64,000 nt of DNA from Semisulcospira habei (Eukaryota > Mollusca > Gastropoda > Semisulcospiridae), in assembly GCA_036245525.1 (NCBI GenBank), contig BTPG01000003.1, forward strand, positions 157,492,439 to 157,556,438, written 5' to 3'. The position numbers were made by a program, and so were the translations under genes. Position 1 is the stretch's first letter; each line of letters starts with the position of its first letter. Below, piece after piece: positions 22,397-32,743 of the stretch. The notes below the pieces were generated by a model that had not been told where the DNA came from, searched no databases, and saw only the letters and a list, made by a program, of their open reading frames with translations.

Positions 22397-22600
22397 TCTT
22401 TTGTGCACTATGTTGCAGTTGGCAAGTCCGCTCCTGCTCACGATGTGGACAGTTCTATTGAAACAGACTTGCTTTGACTGCCCTGTTCCAGCGGTGCCTC
22501 CACTCAGCCGTGCCTGGTTTGCGCCCCTGGCTGGAAGAACAGTAGGACCCAGCTTGGAACTTCTACCGCCGCGATCGGCCAACACCAGCACAGCTTAGGG
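22397..22600 (+). pseudogene. gag-like remnant of copy E
   Basis: Acceptor-like ATGTTGCAG|TTGG, then a damaged Cys cluster (…TCFDCPVPAVPP…AWFAPLAG…). Upstream, ATTATCAAG|GTAAAG (near 22250) is a mutated mini-exon whose ATG has been lost. Frameshifted. Confidence 0.6.
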
Positions 22601-24595
22601 GTCCAACACCGGTAAGCCCCACAGACCTGACTAGTGGCCCTTACCAGGTTGTAGAGCCTTCAACGCCGTGGCTTAGGCTGCGAGCCGGAGCTCTAGCGCC
22701 GGCAGCCGCCACAGTCCCATCGAGTGGCCCCTGCCTGGTAGCGTAACCTTAAGCGCTGCGATATAGGCCTTGAGACAAAGCCCCTGCATCGGTAGCCACC
22801 ACGCTAGATGCGACTCGAGAGCGAGCTCCAGCTCCGGTGGCCATCACAGACCCGACCAGTGCTGCATACCAGTGAAGACTCGCCCGCCACGCGATGCTTC
22901 AGTCCCTGCTGCCTCGGCAAGGCGTAGAGGCCAGCACGGGCACAGGGATTCGGCGCTCCGCTCCAAGAGGGATTGGGGACCACGACCGGACAAGTCTGTA
23001 GGAGACACAGCACGGGCGCGCAACGAGACGACATGCCTCGTCTACCCCTGGCGCGGACAAGCCTTGCTTTGTGTGACGATCCAAGCAGACTCCCGTAGCT
23101 CGACGACGTTCGCACTCAACGGACAGGTGGACTTGCCGACGGTCTGCTTCCCGTGTCACGGATACAAGCCGGCACTCTCAAGCCGCCTCCAGGTATGACC
23201 TGGCACCCGCTATTGTCTTCCCAAGGTGGGTCCTCCTGAGACCTCCCTCCGGGCTGACGTTCGCTGCAACCTGGGGTGGACGCCAGCGCGTAAGAGATAG
23301 ATTTCCCGGCTGTGGTGAGTGACCTTACCCTCCGCGGGACGATAATGCTGAACCATGCGGCGCTTGCATGACTTAGGCCACAGGACAGGGACGTTTACTA
23401 GCTCGGCCGGTGCCCGCCATCTCGAAGTACTGGAAGGACCCAGTATGAGGATGACCCGCGACGTGCAGGCCCTCCAAGCCTCGATTCTACTCCGGCACAG
23501 ACTTTGGCGCCCCGCTCATACGCAGTGACAGGGGACCACGAGTGGACAAGACGGCTGGACTTGTGTGCACCCGCTCCTCGGGGACGGGTAAGCGACGAGT
23601 CGGGATCACGTGGAGTTGCTTGAAGCTTCGGCGTCCCACTCCAAGATCAAGTATTTTTGCTGGTTAACTCCGCCCAGGCGACCAAGGCAGTCTCGCGGTG
23701 GAAGGTCAGTGGAAGGAGTTCAAGAAAAGATAGGACAAGACGGCTCGGCTTGCGTGCGCCCACTCGCCAGGTTATTTAGAGATGAGCCGGGTTCATGGCG
23801 GATCTCTCGCCCCATCTTCCCTTAAGACAGTGTGGACGGACCACGGAGTGGTATAAGGATCAAGCGGACGTCGTTCCGCGACGGCGGGCGCGCTCGCGGC
23901 AGTCCGACGCTACGGCTGACTGGTTCCCGCGACTCGGACCTCCTACTTCACCCTAGGCCTCCCGTCGGGACAAGACTTTGGCGACTGACCCTGCCACAGG
24001 CCAACAGAAGATTTTTTTCCGTCTCAAGCCCGCTACAAGTACCTTCACTGCGGCTGCCAACCACTAGTAGGAGTTTGTGGCGTGTACACATCGTAAGCGC
24101 TTACAGCTGGAAGGTAAGTTAAGCGCTGTAAGCTATGTTTCGTTTTATTCCTTAGTAGCTTCGGCAATGACACAGTTTACCTGCTGGCGCCCTAGGACGT
24201 TAGCTCGGCTAGCTACGGCCCCGGCTCGGGGCGCCTCTGGGTACGGAGACTTTGCTTACCTACGTTTGTCTGGGCCTCTATCTTCGAGCGTCAAGGATCG
24301 GAGACTTCCCCCTCTAGCCGCGGTTACAAGCTTCCTGGCTTGCTGGTCTTCTACTACCACGCGGCTTACCACTCCTAGGTCGACGCTTGCCGGCTAACAC
24401 TTGTTGAACGGGGATGTCAGGATGCCCCCGGGTCTTTGACATCCCAACCTTGGTAGCGGCTACGACAGTCCTCATGCGCACCACGCTGTGCAAGTTCGTC
24501 GCCGACCCGTTTTCTCAGCAGGTAGACCGCCCGAGACTTCGCCTCGCAGGGCAGACTTGGACTGGGCCTTCAGCCTGGATGCAACGACTTTCTAG

Positions 24596-25004
24596 ATGAT
24601 ACGGAGCTGGTTGGTGAACTCCACGGTCTGCGTGTGTACCTGCACCAGACCAAGCCGCTCCGCAGGGGTCGCACCCGCCTTTTCCGCCCACTGTCCCCAG
24701 GTAGAATGACATCTCCTCCCAGATGATATCCTCCTGGCTCCGAGGGGTGATACGCTCTGCCTACCAAGACCAATCCCCAGATGCAGCCAAACGTATGAGC
24801 ATCAGGGCGCACAAGGTCAGAGCCATGGCCACGAGCCTTGCATTTGACCGCAACGGTGCTGTCAAGGACATTGTGGCAGCCGTGGGCTGGCGTGCGGAGA
24901 CTACCTTCGCCCAGTTCTACCTGAGGGACTGCTCCAACCAGCGCCAGAACCTTTCGCTGGTGGGGGACATCGTGGCGGCGCAACACTCCCTCCCGGCGCC
25001 CTAG
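24596..25004 (+). pseudogene. recombinase C-terminal domain of copy E
   Basis: Open from 24723 to the stop at 25002-25004, with WLRGVIRSAYQD, AHKVRAMATS (catalytic HxxR), GWRAETTFAQFYLRD (W and nucleophile Y) and the usual QHSLPAP end. The first catalytic Arg and the N-terminal half are missing, so it cannot be an active recombinase alone. Confidence 0.78.
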
Positions 25005-25121
25005 GCGCCGTAGGTATCTTTGCTAAAATTAGCGGGAGGTTGCTTAGGCTCTAGTAGTCTCGATGGCGTGGGTTAGGGGCGTTATAGCGGCACCCGCCTC
25101 CTCTTCGGGATTCTTCCTATT

Positions 25122-25211
25122 AGTAATACCATCGGTAATGTGTTTTGAAGAAACAAATGCATTTTTCTCTAAAATAAATTTTTTCAAAAAATACTTACCG
25201 ATGGTATTACT
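25122..25211 (+). repeat. ICR of copy E
   Basis: AGTAATACCATCGGTAATG opposed to CTTACCGATGGTATTACT across an A/T-rich spacer. Complements its own left and right ends with few or no mismatches. Confidence 0.85.
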
Positions 25212-25467
25212 CGAAGGTCCCTCCCACCTGCCCCGCTTGCCGCTGGTCCGCTAAGAAACTGACTGGTAAGCTAGCCATTGGGCGCATGCGCGGTTGGGTT
25301 GGAAGGGAGGCTACTCGGGTTACCGCCTAGCCTATGGCACCCCTCACCTGCCATCACTACTCGCACACAACAATTTTGGGCTAAAATTAGTCTAGCAAGA
25401 AACTACTCCTATTAGTAATACCATCGGTAAGTATTTTTCAAACAAATTTATTTTAGAGAAAAATGCA

Positions 25468-25929
25468 TTTTTGTCATCCATTAAGAAATTAAATAAATCA
25501 GAGTCGGGTCAAGCTGGGGTAGTCTAGTTTTTAGGGGTACATGTTTTATTTATTGTGCCTGTCCAGTGTTCTCAAATGTGTGCATGTGTCCCACTGCACA
25601 AGCAATCCTCAGGTTGTCAGCTGCGCAGGCCAGCTACAGCCAGTGTCACTATACCAACTTTTTGCCCACTGGGATGGATGTGTATTTCTTGATAGTGATA
25701 CATTTGACTAGATTTATAGATCTAAACCCATTTGTGCATGCAGCAGCAGTACTGAAAACAGTCTGTAAGCAGTACCGTTAACTGCATGCACAAAGGGGTT
25801 ATCTGATCAGAGGTGCCACGCATCAGTAGCAGCGAAAGTGTCATATAACGTTGCTGCCAGCAACACTATACAACACTTTGGCAGCTATGCAGGATGCCTT
25901 GAATGAGTTAATATATGCTGCATGTGCAG
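25468..25929 (+). other. intron 4, right end
   Basis: Non-coding. Contains an imperfect hairpin around 25720-25802 (AACCCATTTGTGCATGCAG against CTGCATGCACAAAGGGGTT), probably another MITE. Acceptor GCATGTGCAG ends at 25929. Confidence 0.55.
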
Positions 25930-26205
25930 AGAGCATATGACCACACCAAGTACCAGATGGCGGACGTGACAGATTCATTTGAGGCGCGCATGTTGGCCAG
26001 CATGCGACGTCAGGAGGAGGAAGAGCTAGAGGATGTGTCCCCGCCCCCTGCCACTGGTCTCTCCCTCCCCCGCGCCATCCCCCCTGCTCCCCGCACCGGC
26101 CCTGTGGTGCGTGCCAGTCAACACGTGTACAGTGAATCTCCTGGAACCACAAGTGATGACGACACCAGCTTCAGCACTTGGAAAGCTCCCGTCAGTACAA
26201 AACGT
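25930..26205 (+). CDS. host gene X, exon 5
   Basis: Acceptor CATGTGCAG|AGA, phase 0 at both ends. It codes for a probable amphipathic helix (DSFEARMLASMRRQEEEE), then a Pro-rich run and an acidic/Ser stretch (SPGTTSDDDTSFSTW) to …VSTKR. The donor is CGT|GTATAC at 26206; the alternative C|GTGTAT would meet a stop in exon 6, so phase 0 is right. A MITE begins one base into the intron. Confidence 0.8.
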
Positions 26206-26206
26206 G

Positions 26207-26288
26207 TATACTGACGAGCAAAAGAAATGCGACAATTTTGGTGTTTTCAATGATTCCAAAAATGTCGCATTTCTTTTGCTCGTAGGTA
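26207..26288. mobile_element. TA-flanked hairpin MITE at the exon 5 donor
   Basis: TATACTGACGAGCAAAAGAA … and its complement ending TTTTGCTCGTAGGTA. Arms of about 29 bp carry GCGACA; TA at both ends fits a Tc1/mariner-type target. Relatives: 52316-52425 (ending AGCTCGTCAGTAT) and about 57763-57815. It starts inside the splice donor of exon 5. Confidence 0.72.
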
Positions 26289-26293
26289 TGGCT

Positions 26294-26385
26294 TGAGTCT
26301 TTGGCTGTCAGTAGGTTTTTTTGTCAAGATGATTTCTGCAGGAATCATCACGACAAAAGACACTGCTGACAGCTAGGGGGTTAAC
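26294..26385. mobile_element. 90-bp-family piggyBac-like MITE
   Basis: Left end GAGTCTTTGGCTGTCAG, core GATTTCTGCAGGAATCATC, right end GGGGGTTAAC. Confidence 0.7.
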
Positions 26386-27051
26386 ACTCTTAGACTCCAC
26401 CTTGATTGTAAAGTATATCCATCACTCTTTGGATGAAGGCGTTGCCTGGTTTGACATCTTGCATACTACGTAGGCAAAAGTTTTTCTGTAACAGTCACAA
26501 TATGGTTCCAGAACAGTTTGCAGTCATATATCATTGTTATAGTCTTGCTGTGCAGTGCTTTGTGGGCCGGGAATAGCATAGCACACCTCTAGGCGACTGG
26601 CAAGCTTGAGAGCGCAAACAACCATGGCATTCTCTACACTAAAATCGGTGACATCGCACTCCTCACGAAAGCAATAAAAGCATCTGAAAGTGAAACAAAT
26701 AAACCTTTACGATTCATTGTCACTACTGTAGATATCCATTGTTTCAATTGTTTGTTCTACGATGCAGCGAAACTCAACAGAATCAGCTGTGAGTGGCGCA
26801 GCTGACGAACAGGCTGAAAGCTAAACCGTCATCTGCTGTTTTTGATTTTTGGTGATGGGATTCTTGTTGTGAAAGGTTCTATCAAACGTAGAAGTAGAGA
26901 GTTTGTGTACTATCATTTCTAGACAGACCTCACAACTCCCATTCTCAAACAGTTTGAGAATGGGAGTTGTGAGGTCTGTCTAGAAATGATAACAGTTTGA
27001 GAATTGGACTCATGAGGTCTGTCTAGAAATGATAGTATACAAACACTCCAC
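26386..27051 (+). other. intron 5, left part
   Basis: Non-coding except for one strong inverted repeat (26901-27042). No exon or ORF supported. Confidence 0.55.
26901..27042. repeat. 40-bp perfect palindrome with a third arm
   Basis: 26910-26949 is the exact reverse complement of 26951-26990 with a single-base loop. A third, diverged copy of the arm (26993-27035) follows in the orientation of the second, and the outer ends (GTTTGTGTACTATC and GATAGTATACAAAC) also pair. Confidence 0.88.
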
Positions 27052-27250
27052 TTGTTTCCTCAAAACACATTACTGATGACATTACTACTAGGAATAGTGT
27101 CTTAGCTAGCCTAATTTCAGCCAAAATTGGTTGTGTACCTATATGGCAGGGGAGGCAACAAGGGGCGCCATAACCTAGCCAGTATCCCAAGTAGCCTTCC
27201 TTCCATCCCCATCCGGGCACATGCCCATCGGATTTCTGCCAGTCTGTTTC
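27052..27250 (+). repeat. left ITR of copy F
   Basis: TTGTTTCCTCAAAACAC, then ATTACTGATGACATTACTACTAGG. Pairs with 36270-36452 plus 42648-42700. Confidence 0.85.
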
Positions 27251-27788
27251 TTAGCTAGACTGTGGATGGTTGTGTATCTATACGTCCTCTCTTCGGCTGT
27301 GTATGGTGTGACCGGTCATCATGTGACTTGGACTCGCTTCACGTATCTGTGCTAGCTACTGTGTGCACTGTGATAGCTACTGTGTGCTCTGTGGTCAGCT
27401 TGGAAGCTTACCTGTGGGATTTACCTTCCTGGAGTTTTGTGTGGGGTACCTATGCTTCTGCGTCTTGGCTTTGTGCGGTGTGACCGGTCGCCTTGTGGCT
27501 TCGAGTTCTGCCATGTTCACTGTGCTAGCCTCGGATTACTGTGTTCACTGTGCTAGCTTGGAGTTTACCTTCGTCGGTTTTTGTGTGGGGGCTTCTGCCC
27601 GACTTTGTGGTGTTGGGGACTTGGATTACTTCCTGTGTGTTTCCGCACTAGCCTTGGATTACTGTGTTATGGTGCTAGCTTGGAGCTACCTTCGTGGCGC
27701 GGCCTCTACCGTTGGTGGTGTGGGGCTTCGCTTCGGCGACACAGTTGGTCCCCTACGGCCCTTGGTCTAGCCTCCGGCCTCTCCGACA

Positions 27789-27975
27789 TGGTAAGGTAAA
27801 ACCTCGGTTGTTGCCCATGACCGTCACTCAGGGAAAGGGTGGTTAGAGTGTCAGGCGATGGCATTGGCCGTGGATTTGGCATTGGGTACGAAGTCTACCT
27901 TCGCTTGCGTATGCTCATCACGTGGCCTCGGAGAGCCACGCTCGCTCGCCTATCACTGTTGACTTGTTTTGCAGT
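27789..27975 (+). other. ORF1 mini-exon and intron of copy F
   Basis: ATGGTAAG (27789-27796) | GTAAAACC … TTGTTTTGCAG|TTTACAAG. Spliced start MVSLQVCTC, same layout and phase as H. Confidence 0.65.
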
Positions 27976-29577
27976 TTACAAGTCTGCACCTGCACGCTTG
28001 GGGGGACTGCCAATGGCCGAGAGATGAGCATGCCGTCTGCCTATTCTGTTTCGGCTGGGCCTCTACTCACCCATGCTTTGTTTGCGCCCCTGGCTAGACG
28101 AGCAGTGGTTCCAGTCTGGGGCTTCTATCGCCATGACGGCCGACACCAGTCTGAGAGCAGCCGCCGGCCAGCTTCTTCACACCGAGTGGGCGCTCCGTCC
28201 GGACGTCTTTCGGATGATCTGCGCAGCTGAGAGACCCCCATGATCGACCTCTTCGCGCCGAGGTGGCATCACCAGCTTCCCCTCTTCGTCTCCCCCGTTC
28301 CAGTCCCGCTAGCCTGAGCGATCGACGCTCTCTCCCTCTCATGGGACAGCCTCGTCGCTTATGCCTACCCACCTACGGTGCTCGTCCCCAAGGTCCTGCT
28401 CAAGCTCAAGGTTGCAATGCGGTCCTGTTCCTGGTGGCACCATGCTGCTGGACATGCTCGTGGACCGCCGACCTCCTGAACCACGCTGCGGGTCCCGCTC
28501 TGCGGCTCACTACCCCATGCACAATGCTTAGCAGCCACGGTGGGCGCGGCACCTTCCCCGCCCTGAGCAATTACTCCTCCACGCCTAGTGGCGGTGCAGC
28601 AAGCCATCGCCGCTAGAGGCTTCTCAAGTGCAGCAGTGGGAGCTATCGCTACAGTCCGCAGACATTCGGCCAGGCGAGTTACGAGGGAAAGTGGCGAGTC
28701 CTGTGCGATTGAGGTGACGATGAGCGCCTCTCCTCCACGGACATGTTGGCTTATCAGCGGGCGGAGTTCTCCCTCTGGCTTTTCACCCATGATCCCTGAC
28801 GCGTACTGCCGTTTGGGTCGACCGACCCTGGTGACTGCAAGGACCTCACCGACCTATTGGGCCCACTTCGGTCTCCACGTCCTGCCCTTCAATCGTTGTT
28901 GCCGTGATGGGACCTACCCTGGGGGCTAACGTGGCTCGACTTGGACCGCTTCGAACCACTCCAGTTGTCAGCGAACTGCACACTCTATCAGCACACCCCT
29001 CAGGCTTACAGTTACGAATGGATGGCTCTGTGCAACTGCTGACCGAGCCGGCTTCCTAGCCAACACGCGGTCTCCATGGGTCGCCCAACAGATGGTCACC
29101 ATTCGGCCCTGGGGGGGGATTCAGACCCTTCCCGGGATACCAGACAGCAGGACCCGGTGAGAGCCTTACGTGTGTACCTGCGCCGGACCAAGCCCATACG
29201 CAGGGGACGCACACGCATTTTCCTCCCTCTGTCCCCAGGTAGAAATGACATCTCAGCCCAGACGGTATCCTCCTGGCTCCGATGGGTGATGCGCGCCGCC
29301 TACCAGGACCTGATGCAACCAAAGGAATGAACATCAGGGCGCTCGAGTTCAGAGCCATGGCCGCAAGCCTCGCATTCTACCGCTACTGCGCCGTTAAAGA
29401 CATTATGGCGGCCAGACGCTGGTGAGTGGAGTCGACTTTCGCCTGATTCTACCTGAGGGACCTCTCCAGCCAGTGCGAGATCCTATCGGGTCCTCTCCGG
29501 CCAGCAGGAAAACTTGGTGCTGGTGGGAGACATCCCCGCGGCGCAACACTCCCTCCCGGCACCATCAGTGTGGTAGG
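27976..29577 (+). pseudogene. gag remnant fused to RT end and recombinase, copy F
   Basis: The gag Cys cluster (to about 28170) jumps directly to the LLHTEWALRPDVFRMICA segment, which in G lies at the RNase H / methyltransferase-like boundary; about 3.5 kb of ORF1-ORF2 is missing. The methyltransferase-like and YR regions follow with several frameshifts, down to a TAG near 29575. The HxxR box has become LEFR at about 29344-29355 (ctc gag ttc aga), so the catalytic His is lost. Confidence 0.7.
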
Positions 29578-29687
29578 CAATTCTTAGCTGAAATTATCGG
29601 GAGGTTGCTCCAGGGCGGGCGGGTCTGGTTGGCGGTTTTGGGGGGTTTAGGGGCGTTATAAGCGGCACCCACCTCCTCTTCGCAATT

Positions 29688-29737
29688 CTTCATAGTAGCA
29701 ATGTCGTCGGTAATGTGTTTTGAGAAAACATATTGAA
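29688..29737 (+). repeat. first half of ICR of copy F
   Basis: CATAGTAGCAATGTCGTCGG…GAGAAAACATATTGAA. The ICR is cut at its centre, where copy G is inserted; the second half resumes at 36206. Confidence 0.85.
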
Positions 29738-29945
29738 TTTGTTTCTTCAAAAACATTACCGATGACATTACTGTCTGGAAGTGTCAACTACTTACCCAAT
29801 TTTAGCCTAAGAACTTGTTGTGTTCCTACACAACCCGGGAGGCACTCGGGGAACCCTAACTAGGGCTGAGAGTAGCCTCCCTTCCTTGCCCAAAAACGGG
29901 CATTCACCACGTGGCCCAATCACAACCAGTCATCGATACTTAGCT
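29738..29945 (+). repeat. left ITR of copy G
   Basis: Starts TTTGTTTCTTCAAAAAC, then ATTACCGATGACATTACT. Pairs with 35979-36205 to the motif AGCTAAGTATC. Confidence 0.9.
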
Positions 29946-30167
29946 CTTGTGAGCAGACGTGTTTTAGCCTAGGAAATTTACCGGTTCTTAAAGGGCCGGT
30001 CGTCTTACTCTACTTCTGGACTTCGTACGTCACTACCGGAATTCTAACTGTTCTTCCATCGGAAACTCAGTGTTTTCTTCCCGACGCTCCCTGCTGTGGT
30101 TGTGTTGTGCTCTATTCAGCGTGGATCTACTTGGGATTTTTTACCTTCTTCGTGTGCCTTGGACGCC

Positions 30168-32743
30168 ATGGATGTATCTCTTCCCGTCCCCGCATCTCAG
30201 GAGAGGTAACATATCGGCCCCAGCCCTTGGCTGGCCCCGGACCGGGTGCCTGCTTCGGTTTGTGGCTTCAATTTGTGGCTACGCTTCGATCGTATAGATT
30301 CGCGCCGATCTCTCGTGTTTCGTTGGCGGGGCTTCGTCGTGCCTGCGCCCGGTCGATAGTCATGTCTGATTTATGTTACAGTAACCAAGTCCTTACTTGC
30401 CCGCAGTGCGGAGATTTCCAATGGCCTAGCGATAAGCACAAGTTATGCCTTCCTTGTATGGGATGCGCGTCGGACCATTCTTGCGAGATTTGTGTAACCT
30501 GGCCTGAACAAGTTTGGTCCCAGTTGTGGAAATTTTACCGGCGCGAGCGCCCGACTCCGGTTACGGACCGGCAGTCCTTTTTGGAACCCCCGACCATTCC
30601 CGGCGTTTTAACTAAACACTCTCGATCTGACCTGGGGGATCGGACGACACGTGGGACACATGAGTTTAGCTCTTCACACAGGACTGCATCTTCTGTGACT
30701 CACACTCGATCTAAGCCCGCTGACTCTTACGGAGAGACAGCACGAGGGCAGAGTGCTCGCCATACGGTGGCAAGCCTACGGAGACGCGATTCACGCCGTC
30801 ATTTGTCCATCAGTCCTGAGAGGTCTCGCAAGGATACACCCGCTGACTCTTACGGAGAGACAGCACGAGGGCAGAGTGCTCGCCATACGGAGGCAAGCCT
30901 ACAGAGACGCGATCCACGCCGTCATTTGTCCGTCAGTCCTAAGAGATCTCGCAAGGATAAGCCCACTGACTCTTATGGAGAGACAGCACGAGGGCAGAGT
31001 GCTCGCCATACAGAGGCAAGCCTACAGAGACGCGATCCACGCCGTCATTTGTCCGTCAGTCCTGAGAGGTCTCGCAAAGATACGCCCGCTGACTCTTACG
31101 GAGAGACAGCACTAGGGCAGAGTGCCTACCTTATGGAGGTAGGTCAGCCGAGACACATGTCTAAACAGCGTAGGTCTTCCAACAGTCCTCACATCTCTCA
31201 TTCGGCCAGCAATTCTAGATGCTTTGGCGCAGCTACTTATGATCAGAGGAAGCAACCTGATATGCTACGCAACGGCCGTCACAACTTCCAACCAGCGTCC
31301 TTGTTGTATTCGTCTCCTTCGCGAGCTTCGGACCCGAGCTTCACCTCTTCCCAGTTACATCGTCGCAGTCGTCCGCGTCGTCGCAGTCACTCCCGTCGTC
31401 GCCGCCGCTCCCATCTTCGCAGCCGCTCCTGTTCTCGCAGTCGCTCCAACCGGGACAGGCGCATGGCTCACTCCAGGTCCCCGTCTCCTGTTCGCGTTTT
31501 GCCCCCACCCCCGCCTCACCCACACCAGCGGACGCGATGCTCGCCGACGGCTACACATCAACACCAGAGGATGCGATGCTCCCCGGCAGCTACCTTCTCT
31601 CGTCGTGACGTGGCTCGACCGATATCCACCAACGTCAATCCTCACCGGACTTCGCTCCCTACGCGGGATGAGGAGACTCTTAGTCTTCTCCCGGAGGATT
31701 CAGTTTCGGGCCTACTTGGTATGGACAGCTCCTCGTCTCACTATACGGTGTCGGATGATACTGCATCCCCTAGACTCCCTTCTACGTCACGCACGGAAAC
31801 GCTTCTCGGCATTGATGAAGCAGCTCGACTCATCACGGCTGCACTGCCCAAGGACGCGTGTCCCTCGTCGCCCCCACTCAAGAGGAAGGTGTCTGCCTTT
31901 GTCGACTCTGGCCGTCCACAGAAGAGGTTCAAGTCTTTACCGCAGCCCCCTGGTTTTAAGGATTTGAGAGATTCCTTTTCCGCTTACCTACAGACAGATT
32001 CCCAGGAGTATCTTTTCTTCTCTGATCGCAAGTGGCCGGCTGACCTAGACATCTCCTTCCGCCAATCCTGGTATGCGGGACATTCACAGTCCTTTAGCTG
32101 TCAGCTTCCATCGTTGGACCCTCAATCGATATCCCAGCTTGGCGGTACCAATCAGCTGAGACACACCCTCCCTCGTGGGTTGGATAAGACGGCATCACTA
32201 GTGCGGAACTCCTTGGCCTGTGCTGGTTTTCTAGAGCTTCTCACTCAAGGTTTAATCCGTCGCATCGAGGACGCTTGGCAACCATCGCTTACACCCTTAC
32301 TTGGTGACCTTCTCGCCCTCGGGGTTGCGGCAAACCGGGCAGCGTATCACTCATCGGTCAACACAATGGCGGCAGCATCCAACTGTGACCTCATGCGTCG
32401 TGATGCAGTCTTACTCGCCTGTCGCGGTATGCCTCCCGATCTGAAGACACAGCTGCGTCGTGCCCCCCTTGGTGGACCACTCCTCTTCGGTGACACCTGG
32501 CAGAAGGTGAAGGACGGCAATCCTGACCGCTGGCCCAGCCGTGTTACAGCCTCACGCTTTCACTCCGCCCGCAAGGCCGTGGGTCGCGCCCTGCGGACTT
32601 CCAGACCCGCTTCATCCTTCACTCCAGCTTCCGCCAAGACGTCCCGGCGGTTCCCCGCCTTCGGCCGTGCTAGACCAGTTAGGACCTCTGTCCCCGCTTG
32701 GCCCAGGTCTGCCCGCCGCCGTGGGCGCGGGCGGGCTCCCTGA
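30168..32743 (+). CDS. ORF1 Gag-like protein of copy G
   Basis: Probable particle/RNA-binding protein of the element. Two possible starts: a spliced start, exon 30168-30205 (MDVSLPVPASQE) joined at GAGAG|GTAACA to TTATGTTACAG|T (30382), or an unspliced ATG at 30362. The splice keeps frame and matches the other copies. The N-terminus has a Cys cluster (CPQC … CLPCMGCASDHSCEIC) followed by WSQLWKFYRRERP. Next come 41-residue tandem repeats (30718-31136), an Arg/Ser-rich stretch and a conserved C-terminal part (PQPPGFKDL … NRAAYHSSVNTMAAA … LLFGDTW) ending in basic residues. The stop at 32743 lies inside ORF2, which overlaps it by about 200 bp. Confidence 0.85.
30206..30381 (+). other. putative intron at ORF1 start, copy G
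   Basis: 176 bp, GTAACA…TTATGTTACAG. Position and phase (2) correspond to introns in C, F, H and I; J lacks it. Confidence 0.65.
30718..31136 (+). repeat. 123-bp (41-aa) tandem repeats in ORF1 of copy G
   Basis: Units start at 30718, 30841, 30964 and a partial one at 31087. Each codes for a version of ADSYGETARGQSARHT … RRHLSISPERSRKD. Exact period 123 keeps frame. Units 2 and 3 are most alike. Confidence 0.92.

Larger units (their letters stand above)
21547..25467 (+). mobile_element. DIRS copy E, internally deleted
   Basis: 3.9-kb element with both ITRs (21547-21760 and about 25250-25467) and an ICR (25122-25211). It keeps a gag Cys-cluster remnant (about 22397-22600) and the C-terminal half of the recombinase (24596-25004). 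RT and RNase H are absent. It sits at the end of D, with junctions …AAAAATACA|TTTG on the left and AAAAATGCA|TTTTTG on the right and no duplication. The ends match the ICR closely, so the deleted form itself was mobile. Confidence 0.84.

Noticed and set aside
31224..31967. 247-codon ORF in copy G
   Set aside because: Shadow of ORF1 in another frame, Arg/Ser-rich because of the SR-like gag sequence; no counterpart in H.
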